From Ruegeria atlantica (GTDB taxonomy: Bacteria > Pseudomonadota > Alphaproteobacteria > Rhodobacterales > Rhodobacteraceae): a stretch of 64,000 nt of DNA. Below the pieces are notes generated by a model. It was not told the DNA's origin. It worked only from the letters and a program-made list of their open reading frames with translations, and made no database searches. The DNA lies in contig NZ_WQFE01000012.1 of the NCBI RefSeq assembly GCF_013033965.1, forward strand, positions 96,902 to 160,901, in the 5' to 3' direction. The translations under genes were made by a program, and so were the position numbers. Within the stretch, counting starts at the first letter, position 1; every line of letters begins with the position of its first letter. Of this stretch, positions 45,560 through 55,951 are shown in pieces.

Positions 45560-46552
45560 ATGAAATTGTTTCTTAAGGTTGTACTCTCGGGCATCTTGCT
45601 CGTCAGCTTAGTGCTGATCGGTTTTCGACTGGCTGCAGGTGCACGCGAAGTCGGCAACCTGCGTGCTGAATTGCCAAAAGAGGGTCGACTGGTTGCAACG
45701 ACCGAAGGCGCCGTGTTTCTGTTGGAACAGGGGCCCAGCGATACCCCCACAGTTCTTTTTGCCCACGGAACGGCGGCGTGGTCGGGTTTGTGGCGACCGA
45801 CATTGGATGCAGTGGCAGAGGCCGGATTTCACGCAATCGCATTTGACATGCCCCCATTTGGTTGGTCCGAACACGCTGAAAAAGGGGATTACAGCCGGGT
45901 CAGGCAATCCGACCGTGTCATTGGTTTGCTCGAAGCTCTCGACCGCAAACCGATTGTTGTGGCCCATTCCATCGGTGCCGGTCCCATCAGCGAAGCCGTC
46001 ATGCGCCGCCCGGATCTGGTTTCCGGCCTTGTGGTCGTCAGCGGTGCCATTGCGCTGGGCGGGCACGAAACCGCCAAGTCCACACCCATTTTCCTGCGCA
46101 ATCAGGCTGTTCGCGAGCATTTAGTATCGGCCACGGTTTCAAACCCGCTATTGACCCGGCAGTTCCTACGAAGCTTTCTTTTCAACAAAGATGCAGCTTC
46201 GCCGGAAATCGTGGCGGTGTTGCAAGAACCTATGCAACGTGAGGGATACACGAGGGCCGTGGCACATTGGCTGCCGCAGCTTTTCTTGGCACCGCAAGAC
46301 GCGATGAGTACGCGGCCTAAAAACTGGCGGGATCTTAAATTGCCGGTGGGCTTGATCTGGGGACAGGAAGATACTGTAACACCCGTTGAACAAGCTGGGC
46401 ACCTGGCTGCTTTGGTACCTGATGCGCAACTTGTGATCTTGCAGGGCGTCGGACATATTCCGCAGATTGAAGACCCTTCGGCCTTTCAGGACGCACTGAC
46501 GGAAATGCTCCAAAATATTTCAGACAGGAATTTTCAAGAGGCGGACTCATGA
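45560..46552 (+). CDS. alpha/beta fold hydrolase with N-terminal membrane anchor
   Basis: A 330-residue hydrolase. The first 24 residues form a signal or anchor helix (MKLFLKVVLSGILLVSLVLI). Then VLFAHGTAAWSGLWRP (HG oxyanion motif), nucleophile IVVAHSIGAGPISEAV, acid PVGLIWGQEDTVTPVEQ, and catalytic His in LQGVGHIPQIEDP. The triad is complete, so it should be active at the periplasmic face. It leads an operon with four further genes, all overlapping, pointing to one joint function. Confidence 0.83.
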   Translation: MKLFLKVVLSGILLVSLVLIGFRLAAGAREVGNLRAELPKEGRLVATTEGAVFLLEQGPSDTPTVLFAHGTAAWSGLWRPTLDAVAEAGFHAIAFDMPPFGWSEHAEKGDYSRVRQSDRVIGLLEALDRKPIVVAHSIGAGPISEAVMRRPDLVSGLVVVSGAIALGGHETAKSTPIFLRNQAVREHLVSATVSNPLLTRQFLRSFLFNKDAASPEIVAVLQEPMQREGYTRAVAHWLPQLFLAPQDAMSTRPKNWRDLKLPVGLIWGQEDTVTPVEQAGHLAALVPDAQLVILQGVGHIPQIEDPSAFQDALTEMLQNISDRNFQEADS

Positions 46553-48036
46553 AGACATTCACCAGAAGGGCCGCGCTGTTTGCGGCCGGTGGCGTGGCAG
46601 GTTGGGGGCTTTCAAATTGGCTGGGACCGAATTTGCCTGTCTACGAGGGAACAAAGCGCACTGCGCCCACGGCGGACCCCAACATCATGAACGATGCCAG
46701 CGGGTTGTCACCGACACCCGTTCACCAGCACATTGTGATGAGTGAGGATGCCGGAGACGCGCTGATTACATCCATCCGCAATGAACTTGCGCAGGCAAAG
46801 ACACAAGGACGGCCCGTCAATGTGGGCGCAGCCAGACATTCGATGGGCGGGCAGGCTATTCCGAGAAACGGTATCGCGATCACCTTCGACAACGGCGCAG
46901 TCCAGATCGACAGCACGGCGCAATCCTATCTGGCCCATGCCGGTGCGCGCTGGTCACAAGTAATATCGACGCTAGACCCGTCGGGATGGTCGCCAAAGGT
47001 GATGCAGTCCAACCACGACTTTGGAGTCGCTGCTACCTATTCGGTCAACGCTCATGGTTGGCCAGTTCCATTTGGCCCAATGGGGTCAACTGTTCGATCC
47101 CTCCGCATGATCCTGCCCTCGGGCGATCTTGTCACTTGCTCACCCAGCGAAAACGCCGATCTCTTCAATCTCGCTATGGGCGGGTATGGGCTGATCGGAG
47201 TAGTTGTCGATCTTGAGGTCGAGATGGTTCCGAACACGCGGTTAGCACCGGCCTTTGAGGTCATGGATGCAGGATCGTTTGCCAGTGCTTTTCAAGCCGC
47301 GATCAATGATCCTGCGGTGACAATGGCCTATGGCAGACTCAACGTCGAGAGGGACACGTTCTTTCAAAAGGCTCTGCTGGTGACTTACCGGGAAAGCGTG
47401 AACCAGACTGAGCTGCCACCCGCAACGGGCTCGGGCTGGATGTCCCACGCAGCCAGTCGTCTCTATCGGGCGCAACTGGGCAACGAGGCCTTCAAAACCT
47501 TCCGCTGGTGGAACGAAACCAAACTGGGGCCGATGCTGGGCGGAGGGGAAGCGACCCGAAACTCGTTAATCAACGAACCCGTGATCACGTTGGATGACCG
47601 CAATCCGGACCGCACCGACATTCTGCACGAGTACTTCGTCGGGTTCGACGCGTTTGGCGATTTTCTCTCCGCCTGCCGTGAAGTGATCCCGGCCTCGTAT
47701 CAGGAATTCCTGAACGTCACGCTGCGATATGTGGGGCAAGACGATCAGGCGGTGCTGTCCTTCGCTTCCGAACCTCGGATCGCAGCAGTGATGTCCTTCA
47801 GCCAGGAAATGACCCAGCGGGGCGAGGCTGATATGACCCGCATGACGCAGACTCTGATCGACCGGATCGTCGAGATTGGCGGCGCATACTACCTGCCCTA
47901 CCGCCCGCATGCGACGCTGGATCAATTGACCAATGCCTATCCGCGGGTTGCCGAGTTTGTACAGGCCAAACGCGAATTGGATCCGCAACTTGTACTGACG
48001 AACAACCTTTGGGACAGCTATCTGGGGCGCCTATGA
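46549..48036 (+). CDS. Tat-exported FAD-linked oxidase (PCMH/VAO type)
   Basis: A 495-residue flavoprotein. The N terminus MKTFTRRAALFAAGGVAGWG is a twin-arginine signal, so the folded flavoprotein is exported. FAD-domain motifs: VNVGAARHSMGGQAI with a His where some VAO-family members bind FAD covalently, then GVAATYSVNAHGWP and the family GGYGLIGVVVDLEVEMVPN. The C terminus ends in a typical lobe with NLWDSYLGRL. Substrate not known; sugar-lactone or polyprenyl-sugar oxidases are the nearest classes. Starts with an ATGA overlap on the hydrolase stop. Confidence 0.82.
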   Translation: MKTFTRRAALFAAGGVAGWGLSNWLGPNLPVYEGTKRTAPTADPNIMNDASGLSPTPVHQHIVMSEDAGDALITSIRNELAQAKTQGRPVNVGAARHSMGGQAIPRNGIAITFDNGAVQIDSTAQSYLAHAGARWSQVISTLDPSGWSPKVMQSNHDFGVAATYSVNAHGWPVPFGPMGSTVRSLRMILPSGDLVTCSPSENADLFNLAMGGYGLIGVVVDLEVEMVPNTRLAPAFEVMDAGSFASAFQAAINDPAVTMAYGRLNVERDTFFQKALLVTYRESVNQTELPPATGSGWMSHAASRLYRAQLGNEAFKTFRWWNETKLGPMLGGGEATRNSLINEPVITLDDRNPDRTDILHEYFVGFDAFGDFLSACREVIPASYQEFLNVTLRYVGQDDQAVLSFASEPRIAAVMSFSQEMTQRGEADMTRMTQTLIDRIVEIGGAYYLPYRPHATLDQLTNAYPRVAEFVQAKRELDPQLVLTNNLWDSYLGRL

Positions 48037-48443
48037 CCAATCTGCAAAAACTCTGTCTGGTATATTTCGTCGCGCTGATGATCGCTGCGTCGCTCAACTA
48101 CATCCCCGGCCTGACGGATGAAAACGGCCTCGCCTTTGGCATTTTTGCGCTGGATATCTATGATGACGCGCTTCACGTGGCATCGGCTTTGTGGGCCTTA
48201 GCTGCAGGGCTAATTTCGCATCGGGCCGCGCGGATATTCCTGATCCTGTTCGGTTTGGCCTATCTCGGTGATGGCATCTTTGGATTTTTCACCGGCTATG
48301 GCTATCTGGATTTGGGTATCTTTACCAATCAATCCGCAGGAATTGACCTGTCGCTTGGTCGGTTCTTAGCCAACCTGCCCCATCTGGCACTGGGCGGGAT
48401 TGCCGCATGGGCCGGGCTGCGGGATGCGAGCCGCGCCGCATGA
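48033..48443 (+). CDS. four-helix membrane protein of unknown function
   Basis: A 136-residue membrane protein of four helices (roughly 5-23, 42-64, 66-88, 108-128), resembling DUF4383-like small membrane proteins: SLNYIPGLTDENGLAFG, DIYDDALHVASALWALAAG and the ending FLANLPHLALGGIAAWAGL. The pattern His in DALHVASA and a Gly/Asp-rich turn are conserved-looking. ATG 48033 overlaps the oxidase stop (ATGA). Function unknown; context suggests a membrane partner of the exported oxidase. Confidence 0.7.
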   Translation: MTNLQKLCLVYFVALMIAASLNYIPGLTDENGLAFGIFALDIYDDALHVASALWALAAGLISHRAARIFLILFGLAYLGDGIFGFFTGYGYLDLGIFTNQSAGIDLSLGRFLANLPHLALGGIAAWAGLRDASRAA

Positions 48444-49492
48444 GGTTTTTGTGGAGATGGGCACGGCGACTGGTGCTTTTGCTGGTCGTCATCGGGATCG
48501 GTCTGGCCGCTCCGGTACTTTATGTCGAAACGATGTGCCGGGGCGATGGTACGCCCGAACCTTACGAGGCCCTGATCGACGCCGATTACCACCGGCCGGA
48601 ATCCCGCACGCTGATGACCTATCCAGAATGGCACATCGTTCATGCCTACGAAGACTATGCAAAGACTCTAAAACAGGGCGATCCACACGATTATGGCTTT
48701 CTGAGCGGTATTGCCGGATTCTGGACGTCGCTTTGCGCCTTGTCCGAAACAGCCTCGGCTCATGGCGGTATTGATGGCGGCACCAAACAGATGGTCTATG
48801 TGATCGGAACCAGCTTTACCGCCGAGTTGGCGCTCAAAGCGGCTTACGAAGAAACGATTGGGCGCGTGTTTGTTGCATTGCGCGGGCCGCAGCGCGCGCA
48901 GCTGGACGATCTGTCGGCACAGCAGGCAACAAAATACGCGGCGTTTCTGCAGCAAGTTCCGTGGTACAAATGGCCGTTCTCGGAAGATGCCCAAAGCCTG
49001 CGCGATCACCCGGGCGACACGTTGCGAGACAACGAAAGGCGTGCGGCGCTTGGCCTGGAATACGCCGTCAAGGACGCTTATGCCGGAGTGATCGAGCAAG
49101 CCGTAGCGCAGGTTGGTGCAGATGAATTGACATTGCGCATGATCGTGACCGCTACAACAGCACCAGATCTCGTTGCCTATACAGACGTCCGAACCATAGG
49201 CTCTAACAATGGGCAGTTTGAGATCGAAACGCCCCGTTATCGCGCGCTTACGAAGCTGCTGAAGCGGATGGCCTTGGACGGTGTGGACGTGTTGGAAATG
49301 GCCGGAAACGACGAAATTCTCTTTACGGCGATCTCGGATCGGCCCTCGGTCGACGGCGCAATATTCAGCGCACAAAGGCAAGGGTTCGGCGACTACCGCC
49401 ACCTGATCGTAGTGAAAGTTCCACATCTAATGCAGCGGTTGCGGGAAATGGAAGGTACCGATCTACGGCTGGAGCATATTCATGACTATTAG
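48440..49492 (+). CDS. membrane-anchored protein of unknown function
   Basis: A 350-residue protein with one N-terminal membrane helix (about 7-27) and a large soluble, probably periplasmic, region. A conserved-looking MTYPEWHIVHAYEDYA segment follows the helix, and later WYKWPFSEDA. No known catalytic motif was recognised. ATG 48440 overlaps the previous stop (ATGA), so it is coupled within the operon. It overlaps the start of the next small gene by eleven bases. Confidence 0.65.
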   Translation: MRFLWRWARRLVLLLVVIGIGLAAPVLYVETMCRGDGTPEPYEALIDADYHRPESRTLMTYPEWHIVHAYEDYAKTLKQGDPHDYGFLSGIAGFWTSLCALSETASAHGGIDGGTKQMVYVIGTSFTAELALKAAYEETIGRVFVALRGPQRAQLDDLSAQQATKYAAFLQQVPWYKWPFSEDAQSLRDHPGDTLRDNERRAALGLEYAVKDAYAGVIEQAVAQVGADELTLRMIVTATTAPDLVAYTDVRTIGSNNGQFEIETPRYRALTKLLKRMALDGVDVLEMAGNDEILFTAISDRPSVDGAIFSAQRQGFGDYRHLIVVKVPHLMQRLREMEGTDLRLEHIHDY

Positions 49493-49766
49493 ATCCGTCC
49501 TGGTCGCCTTGCCGCTTTTGTTTGTGGGTTGGCTGGCCACGCTGGCAATTGTCGCCCTCCTGACTGACGAAGCCCCGGCCTATGTCGTGGTTTTCCCTCA
49601 GGGCACCTTGATGCAAAACATGCCCAAGGACGTATCGGTGCTTGCAGCCTCACAATTCAGCGTCACCGTGGCATCCGATACCACAGAGTTTGCAAAATCG
49701 CTTTACGGGTTGGGTGCCCGGCTTGTACTCCCGGCGGGTCTGCCTGGTTGCCTTCCACTGCCCTAG
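49482..49766 (+). CDS. small membrane protein, last gene of the coupled operon
   Basis: A 94-residue protein with an N-terminal helix (about 4-27, MTIRSVLVALPLLFVGWLA) and a short C-terminal part ending GLGARLVLPAGLPGCLPLP. Probably exported or anchored. Its start lies inside the end of the previous gene, arguing for coupled translation. No domain is recognised. Confidence 0.55.
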   Translation: MTIRSVLVALPLLFVGWLATLAIVALLTDEAPAYVVVFPQGTLMQNMPKDVSVLAASQFSVTVASDTTEFAKSLYGLGARLVLPAGLPGCLPLP

Positions 49767-50203
49767 TGCGTGGTATTTTTCCTTGCAGGCAATATCAACG
49801 CCGGTCGTTCCTTCGGCCAAATCGCAATTCATACGACCGGATCAGAAATCGCAGGTCCCGCCGTTGACCTTAGAACCGGCGCGGAAATCGAGAAACGTAA
49901 ACCCAGTTCATCACATCCCGACCACAGGCGTGGTAATCGCCCCATAAATCTTAACACAAGGACAGGTTGCGAAACACTAAGACCTTCATCTCGATCCGCG
50001 TTCATTTATGCCGCGTGCGGGATTTTGACGTTACTGAAAACACGTACTTTGCTTCCCTGCCGGGCAAAAGTTTCCTGTCCCATACCCGCCGAAACACGGC
50101 GTTTTCCCCAAATGTTGTGTTCGAGGTGGAGATACCCCTATACACTCACCAAGCTATGAATAAGGCGGGTTTCGAACCGCTTTTTAAGAGTGAGGGCAGA
50201 GGA
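49767..50203. other. intergenic region before ugd
   Basis: No convincing gene. The ugd frame stays open upstream of its ATG but this extension is unlike the enzyme. The region close to 50140 (TATACA with a TTG about 25 bp ahead) could hold the promoter of the polysaccharide genes. Confidence 0.4.
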
Positions 50204-51364
50204 ATGAAAATTGCTGTTGCGGGCCTGGGCTATGTTGGCCTGTCCAACGCTGTTTTGTTGGCGCAAAATCATGATGTCACAGCGATAGACATCTCGGCGG
50301 ACCGTGTTCAGATGGTAAATTCCGGCCAATGCCCGATTGTCGACGCCGAACTGGAGGACTTTCTTGCAAGCCGAAAGCTCTCGCTCAGGGCGACTACGGA
50401 GCCAACCTACGAAGACGCCGAATTCGTCATCGTGGCGACACCCACGAACTATGATCCCAGGTCCAACTATTTCAACACATCCAGCGTCGAGGACGTGATC
50501 CGGCAAGTGAATTCAGTCAACCCCGATGCTACGATTGTTATCAAATCAACTATCCCGGTGGGCTACGTCCAGTCCCTGCGCACCGAACTGAATAGTGAAC
50601 AGTTTCTATTTTCTCCGGAATTCCTGCGTGAGGGGCACGCGCTTTATGACAATTTGCATCCGTCCCGCATAATCGTTGGCGAACGTTCGGAGCGGGCACG
50701 GGTCTTTGCGGACCTGTTGCTTGAAGGAGCGGAATCAAAGGATGTACAGGTCTTGTTCACCGACCCTGATGAGGCCGAAGCGATCAAACTGTTCGCCAAT
50801 ACATTCCTGGCAATGCGGGTAGCCTTCTTTAACGAATTGGACAGCTACGCGATGGCCGGCGGTATGAACACACGCCAGATTATCGAAGGCGTCTCGTTGG
50901 ATCCTCGCATCGGCGAACATTACAACAATCCGTCGTTCGGGTATGGAGGCTATTGCCTGCCCAAAGATACCAAACAACTTTTGGCCAACTACAATCACGT
51001 TCCGCAAAACCTTATCCGCGCGATTGTAGACGCCAACCGGACCCGGAAAGATTTTCTGGCGGACCAAATTTTGATGAAGGGTCCGAGCGTGGTGGGCATT
51101 CACCGGTTGGTCATGAAAGCAGGCAGCGACAATTTCCGCCAATCCTCGATTCAGGGCATCATGAAGCGCCTGAAAGCCAAAGGCGTCGAGGTCATCGTTT
51201 ATGAACCGACGCTAGAGGACGAAGAGTTTTACCGTTCGCGAGTTGTGCAGGATCTGGACGCCTTCAAGGCCGAAGCTGACCTGATCGTCACCAACCGATT
51301 CAACCCGGAACTTGAGGACGTCGCGGCCAAAGTGTTCACACGCGATTTGTTCGGCGCGGACTAA
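50204..51364 (+). CDS. ugd: UDP-glucose 6-dehydrogenase
   Basis: A 386-residue enzyme oxidising UDP-glucose to UDP-glucuronate with two NAD+. Rossmann motif [19 protein letters not shown], then the conserved [19 protein letters not shown] with the substrate-binding Glu, and the catalytic Cys251 in [15 protein letters not shown]. Its length fits the short E. coli-like Ugd. AGAGGA precedes ATG 50204; the frame upstream is not used. It supplies UDP-GlcA for the polysaccharide made by the neighbouring genes. Confidence 0.95.
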   Translation: MKIAVAGLGYVGLSNAVLLAQNHDVTAIDISADRVQMVNSGQCPIVDAELEDFLASRKLSLRATTEPTYEDAEFVIVATPTNYDPRSNYFNTSSVEDVIRQVNSVNPDATIVIKSTIPVGYVQSLRTELNSEQFLFSPEFLREGHALYDNLHPSRIIVGERSERARVFADLLLEGAESKDVQVLFTDPDEAEAIKLFANTFLAMRVAFFNELDSYAMAGGMNTRQIIEGVSLDPRIGEHYNNPSFGYGGYCLPKDTKQLLANYNHVPQNLIRAIVDANRTRKDFLADQILMKGPSVVGIHRLVMKAGSDNFRQSSIQGIMKRLKAKGVEVIVYEPTLEDEEFYRSRVVQDLDAFKAEADLIVTNRFNPELEDVAAKVFTRDLFGAD

Positions 51365-51547
51365 AAGTTCCGCCGAAAAAGCTACCTGGGCGGTGATAGA
51401 TTCCACCGGACACAACAGATCGTTGATCACGAGCAAAACGGCTTCCAACCGTTCACTTCGTTTTTCTGGCCGGATCTTGTACTGGCCATTAACTGAACAG
51501 CCAATCCCGCGACACGAAAGCTCAACTGGGCCATGACTTCGACCTAT

Positions 51548-52846
51548 TTACAGTCGAAGGTCTGACTCGGAGGCTTCAAAGACGGACTTGAGATCGAATA
51601 AGACCGCCCCTTCTTTTCCAAGTTTGCGTAAGGCTGTCGGACCCATTTCGCAGAATTCGTTATGCGCGACAGCCAGGATGAGCCCATCATATACCCCCAC
51701 AGCAGGGTCTCGCGTCAGGGAAAGGTTGTATTCTACCTTAGCTTCGTCAGCATCTGCCCAAGGATCGTGGACATCAACTTCAACACCGTATTCCTGCAAT
51801 TCAGCAATCACATCCACAACGCGCGTGTTGCGCAGGTCGGGGCAATTCTCCTTGAACGTCAGGCCCAGTAAAAGAACCCGAGCGCCCTGAACGTGGATGC
51901 GCTGACGCAACAGAGCTTTGATCAGTTGTTTGGCTACGTATGCGCCCATTCCGTCATTAACGCGGCGCCCTGCCAGGATGATCTGCGGGTGGTACCCGAT
52001 CGATTCTGCCTTATGAGTCAGGTAGTAGGGGTCAACACCGACACAATGCCCACCGACAAGGCCCGGACGGAATGGCAGGAAGTTCCATTTGGTACCTGCG
52101 GCCTCAAGCACAGCGTCGGTGTCGATCCCCATCTGGTTAAAAATCACGGAAAGCTCGTTGATCAGGGCAATATTGAGATCACGCTGGGTGTTCTCGATTA
52201 CCTTGGAAGCCTCGGCCACGCGGATTGAGGCCGCTTTGTGTGTCCCGGCTTCAATGATCGAGGCATATAGCCTATCAACGAAATCAGCGACCTCGGGGGT
52301 CGAGCCCGAGGTGACCTTGGTGATCTTGGTCAAGCGATGCGTTTTGTCGCCAGGGTTAATGCGCTCGGGGCTGTAGCCTGCAAAAAAGTCCTTGTTGAAC
52401 CGCAAGCCTGACACAGCTTCGAGCACCGGCACACAATCTTCTTCGGTTGCGCCGGGATAGACTGTTGATTCATAGACCACGATATCGCCGGACTTGAGTA
52501 CCTTGCCGATACCTTCCGAAGCTTTGATCAACGGCGTCAGATCAGGGCGTTTGTGCACATCAATCGGGGTCGGAACGGTAACGAGATAGACATTGCAGTC
52601 AGCAATATCCTCAAGCGCACTTGTGAAACTCAGATGTTTTGCGCTCGTAAGCTCGTCGTCTTCGACCTCGAGGGTCGAATCATGTCCGGCCCGCAGTGCA
52701 TCAATGCGGCGGGCGTTGATGTCGAAGCCGATGACCGGTCGGTGCTTACCGAATTCGACAGCAAGCGGCAGGCCAACATAGCCCAAGCCGATAACGGCAA
52801 TTTTGGTCGAGCCTAGAGAGAATGACAGCAGTGTAGCTTCAGACAT
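51548..52846 (-). CDS. nucleotide sugar dehydrogenase, TviB/WbpO-like (UDP-HexNAc dehydrogenase)
   Basis: A 432-residue UDP-N-acetylhexosamine 6-dehydrogenase type enzyme. Motifs: [68 protein letters not shown], the catalytic Cys in [15 protein letters not shown], and [18 protein letters not shown]. Probably forms UDP-GlcNAcA or UDP-GalNAcA. ATG 52846 lies inside the end of the epimerase gene (8-base overlap), so the two are coupled. Confidence 0.88.
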   Translation of the reverse strand: MSEATLLSFSLGSTKIAVIGLGYVGLPLAVEFGKHRPVIGFDINARRIDALRAGHDSTLEVEDDELTSAKHLSFTSALEDIADCNVYLVTVPTPIDVHKRPDLTPLIKASEGIGKVLKSGDIVVYESTVYPGATEEDCVPVLEAVSGLRFNKDFFAGYSPERINPGDKTHRLTKITKVTSGSTPEVADFVDRLYASIIEAGTHKAASIRVAEASKVIENTQRDLNIALINELSVIFNQMGIDTDAVLEAAGTKWNFLPFRPGLVGGHCVGVDPYYLTHKAESIGYHPQIILAGRRVNDGMGAYVAKQLIKALLRQRIHVQGARVLLLGLTFKENCPDLRNTRVVDVIAELQEYGVEVDVHDPWADADEAKVEYNLSLTRDPAVGVYDGLILAVAHNEFCEMGPTALRKLGKEGAVLFDLKSVFEASESDLRL

Positions 52847-53873
52847 TGTAATACTCGCGGTACCAATCAACAAATCGAGCTATTCCATCACGGAAATCCG
52901 TTTGCGGGCGATATCCTGTCAGACTTTGCAACAGCGATGCATCGGCCCAGGTCGCTGGGACATCGCCCTTCTGCATCGGCATGTAATTTCTGATTGCTTT
53001 CTTTCCCAGCACGTCCTCGATCGCATCGACGAAATCCAACAGCCGGACCTTGTCAGAGTTCCCGATGTTGACGACGCGATACGGTGCAACCGGCGACAGG
53101 CTGTCCCCTTCAGGAACGACCCCGTCTTCTGGTCTTTCCGGCACAGCGTCGATCAGCAAACGAATTCCGCGCACCAAGTCGTCAACGTAGGTAAAATCAC
53201 GATACATGTCGCCATGATTGTAGATATCAATTGGACGATCTTCGATCATGGCAGAAACGAATTTATAAAGCGCAAGATCAGGTCGTCCCCAAGTCCCATA
53301 CACGGTGAAGAAACGGAACATCGTGGTCGGAAGGTTCCAAAGATGCGCATAGGAATGCGCCATGCTTTCATTGGCCTTCTTCGTTGCCGCATAAATGGTA
53401 AGCTGCGTGTCGGCCTTTTCCATTTCCGTGAACGGCATTTCGGTATTCGCGCCATAGACCGAGGACGTCGATGCCATCAGCAGGTGCTTTACTTCAAGCC
53501 GACGCGCCGCTTCCATCACGTTGAAGGTGCCGATCACGTTCGAATCCAAGTAGCTGCGAGGGTTCTCGAGGCTGTAGCGAACGCCGGCCTGCCCAGCGAG
53601 ATGCACAATAACATCAGGCTGGAATTCGTCGGCAAGCTGATCGAATTTGGCTTGATCCTCAAGCATTCCCTCGGTCGCAGAGAACCCGGAATTCTGCAGC
53701 AGTATCGCGTGCCGTCTCTGCTTTAAAGTGACGTCGTAGTAGTCCGTCATCCCGTCGTAGCCATGCACCCGGAAGCCTTCTACCAGAAGCAGTTTGGCCA
53801 AATGGAAGCCAATGAATCCGGCGGTGCCGGTAATGAGTACTTTGCGTTGAGTCACTTTGGGACCAATCTCCAT
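52839..53873 (-). CDS. UDP-glucuronate 4-epimerase-like NAD-dependent epimerase
   Basis: A 344-residue short-chain epimerase/dehydratase. Rossmann motif [17 protein letters not shown] (GxxGFIG), a Ser/Thr in [15 protein letters not shown], and catalytic Tyr-xxx-Lys in YAATKKANE. The [13 protein letters not shown] and the long interior loop match UDP-glucuronate 4-epimerases, giving UDP-galacturonate. First gene of a coupled pair with the TviB-like dehydrogenase. It starts immediately after the stop of a frame carrying a protein fragment. Confidence 0.88.
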   Translation of the reverse strand: MEIGPKVTQRKVLITGTAGFIGFHLAKLLLVEGFRVHGYDGMTDYYDVTLKQRRHAILLQNSGFSATEGMLEDQAKFDQLADEFQPDVIVHLAGQAGVRYSLENPRSYLDSNVIGTFNVMEAARRLEVKHLLMASTSSVYGANTEMPFTEMEKADTQLTIYAATKKANESMAHSYAHLWNLPTTMFRFFTVYGTWGRPDLALYKFVSAMIEDRPIDIYNHGDMYRDFTYVDDLVRGIRLLIDAVPERPEDGVVPEGDSLSPVAPYRVVNIGNSDKVRLLDFVDAIEDVLGKKAIRNYMPMQKGDVPATWADASLLQSLTGYRPQTDFRDGIARFVDWYREYYNV

Positions 53874-54101
53874 TCAAGATCCAAACGAGTCGGCATATGG
53901 ATCATCGACTTTCAGTTCCATACAATGCGCCCCGATCTCTTCCAACTTCCGCACCTGCAACGCGCGGATCAGCGTAGCCATTCGACAGGTTTTATCAAAA
54001 GTCCAAACACAATCGTGCCAGTATTTGCCAAGGCTCGTAGAAACATGTCCGGGACCGCTGGAAAAAGCCGAAGCACGCGAATACTTGCAATTTCCGGAAG
54101 C
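53874..54101 (-). pseudogene. stop-free fragment abutting the epimerase gene
   Basis: A frame of about 75 codons without a start, ending in TGA directly before the epimerase ATG. It reads protein-like: PGHVSTSLGKYWHDCVW, then a Cys/Arg helix and KLEEIGAHCMELKVDDPYA. Only an internal ATG about 35 codons from the end could start it. It may be the tail of a gene broken by a frameshift near 54100, or a short real gene. Identity unknown. Confidence 0.35.
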
Positions 54102-54535
54102 TCATTTCGCTTGCTGGTCATTTGGTATTATCTCAGGCTACCGCGCAAGGCCGACCCAAAGGGCGCCGATTGAATATCAGTCGATTTTTCAAGTCGCTCG
54201 GACTTGAGCGCTACCAAACGCCACGCCTGCACACAAGTCGCAATGTTCGGTGGTCATGACTTTTCAAAGGACCCATGTGGCCAGCCAAGCTCATTGTTTA
54301 GACGAAATGAACACAGCTCCGTTTGACCACATTCCGTGGCATTGCGCAGTGTGATTTCGACAATACTTCAGTTGCTGCCAACCCATCCAAGTCTGTGCTT
54401 TTGAGGTTTTGTTTTTGACGTTCATCTACCGATTGCAGGGTTTCAGAATACCGCAGGAGCGTTTCGGAGGTGGTGGCGGCAAAGTCGCCTCTGGATGTTT
54501 GCGCACCGCCTCAGGTATCCGGCGGTGCTCTTTTG
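54102..54535. other. intergenic stretch, no gene seen
   Basis: Between the epimerase pair and the export protein. Contains a small hairpin (TCAAGTC-GACTTGA near 54190) and otherwise only short frames. No T-run terminator of note was identified. Confidence 0.4.
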
Positions 54536-55951
54536 TTAGTTAACGGCCGCGTTGATTGGTGTTGTGATGAGGGATGGAACGATCTGGCTGACGGTTCTGC
54601 CCCATTTTGTGACCGGGTTTTCTGCGATGAAGATGATGTCGTTTGATCGCAGTTCAAACTGTGCGGCGAGTGTAAGATGCGCGGCGTTTTTGGTGTCGAG
54701 GTGCCAGGCGGTGACGGCGCCGAGTTCGCGGGGGTCCTGTGCGGCGCGCAGGACGTAAACCTCGGAGGCGTCGCCGGTTTCCTTGGCCACACCGCCACCG
54801 GTGTCAAAGAGCGCGTCGGCCAGGGTAGCTTTGTGGTTGAAGGGCAAGGGATAGCGGCCCTGGGTGCGGACCTCGCCTGACAGGTAGACATAGTCGCGGT
54901 CGACGGCATCCAGTTCGATGGACTGGAGGAAATTGTCGCGGCGCTCATTGAGGTCATCGCGGCGCAGATTGACCGCCGTGTTCAGTTCCTGCAAGGCAGT
55001 CTGGCGGCCCTCGAGCACGGTGTCGCGCAGCTGGATCTGCTGGGCAAAGTAGCGCTCGGCACGGTCCAGATCATAGTCGGTATCCACAAAGACCGAGTCA
55101 TTGGCGATCAGGTTGAGGTTCTGCAACTCGGTACGTGAATAAAGATCTTCCAGCGGGATCTGATAGACCTGCCCGTCGCGGTAGAGGCGCACCGAGGAGT
55201 TGTCGATATCGCTGACCGAGACGGATCCGGCGGCCGACAGCGCCTCGCCCAGGGTCAGCTGGGTCAGGGTGATCGGCTGCACGCCGGGCTGGCCAACGGC
55301 ACCGCCGACCGAAACGCGGCGCGAGTTGAACTCGGCGATCTCGAGGCTAAAGGTGGGGTCGATCTGGTTTTCCACCAGACGCTGGAACAGCAGCGCCTCG
55401 GCCTCGTCCACGGTCAGGTCGACCAGCCGGACGCGGCCGACATCGGGGATGTTGATCGATCCGTCATCCTGAACGGTATAGCCGTTGCGGCTGTTCTGCG
55501 CGGCCAGAAGGCCCGACAACTCTCCGGCCGTTCCTTGCGTGGACGGGGTCGACAACACCAGCACGTCGCCGATGCCGATGGTGTAAGGCCCCGGGTTGAC
55601 CTGGGGCGGCGGGTCCAACTGCAGCCCGGCGCGTGATCCGTCCTGGGTCGAGGGTGCTTCGGGCAGCGGGCCGGTGCCGCGCAGGCTGGTGCTGGAACCC
55701 GAGCCGGCGGACAGTCCGAACACCGATGGCAGGGTCTTGGGAGCATAAGGCGAGCGGTTGGCCACCAGTACCGTTTCCGGTGTCACCGGCACAACGCGGA
55801 CCTTGCCGGCGTCCGAGACGCCCGCCGTCACCGAGGGGCTGCGGTAGATGGTCGAGCATCCGGTGATCAGGCCGGTCAGGGCCAGCGCACTGAGGAAAAG
55901 TGGGATATGGCGCACAATACGTCCTCCACGGGTCAGAAACTTAACTGTCAT
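54536..55951 (-). CDS. polysaccharide export protein (OPX/Wza-like lipoprotein)
   Basis: A 471-residue outer-membrane polysaccharide exporter. Lipobox LITGCS near residue 30 gives a lipid-anchored N terminus. Polysaccharide-export domain: GIGDVLVLSTPSTQG, then DGSINIPDVGRVRL and TVDEAEALLFQRL; two or more SLBB-type domains follow (VSVGGAVGQPGVQPI; VYLSGEVRTQGRYPL). Its ATG overlaps the YjbF stop by eleven bases. Last gene of a three-gene export set. Confidence 0.9.
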   Translation of the reverse strand: MTVKFLTRGGRIVRHIPLFLSALALTGLITGCSTIYRSPSVTAGVSDAGKVRVVPVTPETVLVANRSPYAPKTLPSVFGLSAGSGSSTSLRGTGPLPEAPSTQDGSRAGLQLDPPPQVNPGPYTIGIGDVLVLSTPSTQGTAGELSGLLAAQNSRNGYTVQDDGSINIPDVGRVRLVDLTVDEAEALLFQRLVENQIDPTFSLEIAEFNSRRVSVGGAVGQPGVQPITLTQLTLGEALSAAGSVSVSDIDNSSVRLYRDGQVYQIPLEDLYSRTELQNLNLIANDSVFVDTDYDLDRAERYFAQQIQLRDTVLEGRQTALQELNTAVNLRRDDLNERRDNFLQSIELDAVDRDYVYLSGEVRTQGRYPLPFNHKATLADALFDTGGGVAKETGDASEVYVLRAAQDPRELGAVTAWHLDTKNAAHLTLAAQFELRSNDIIFIAENPVTKWGRTVSQIVPSLITTPINAAVN

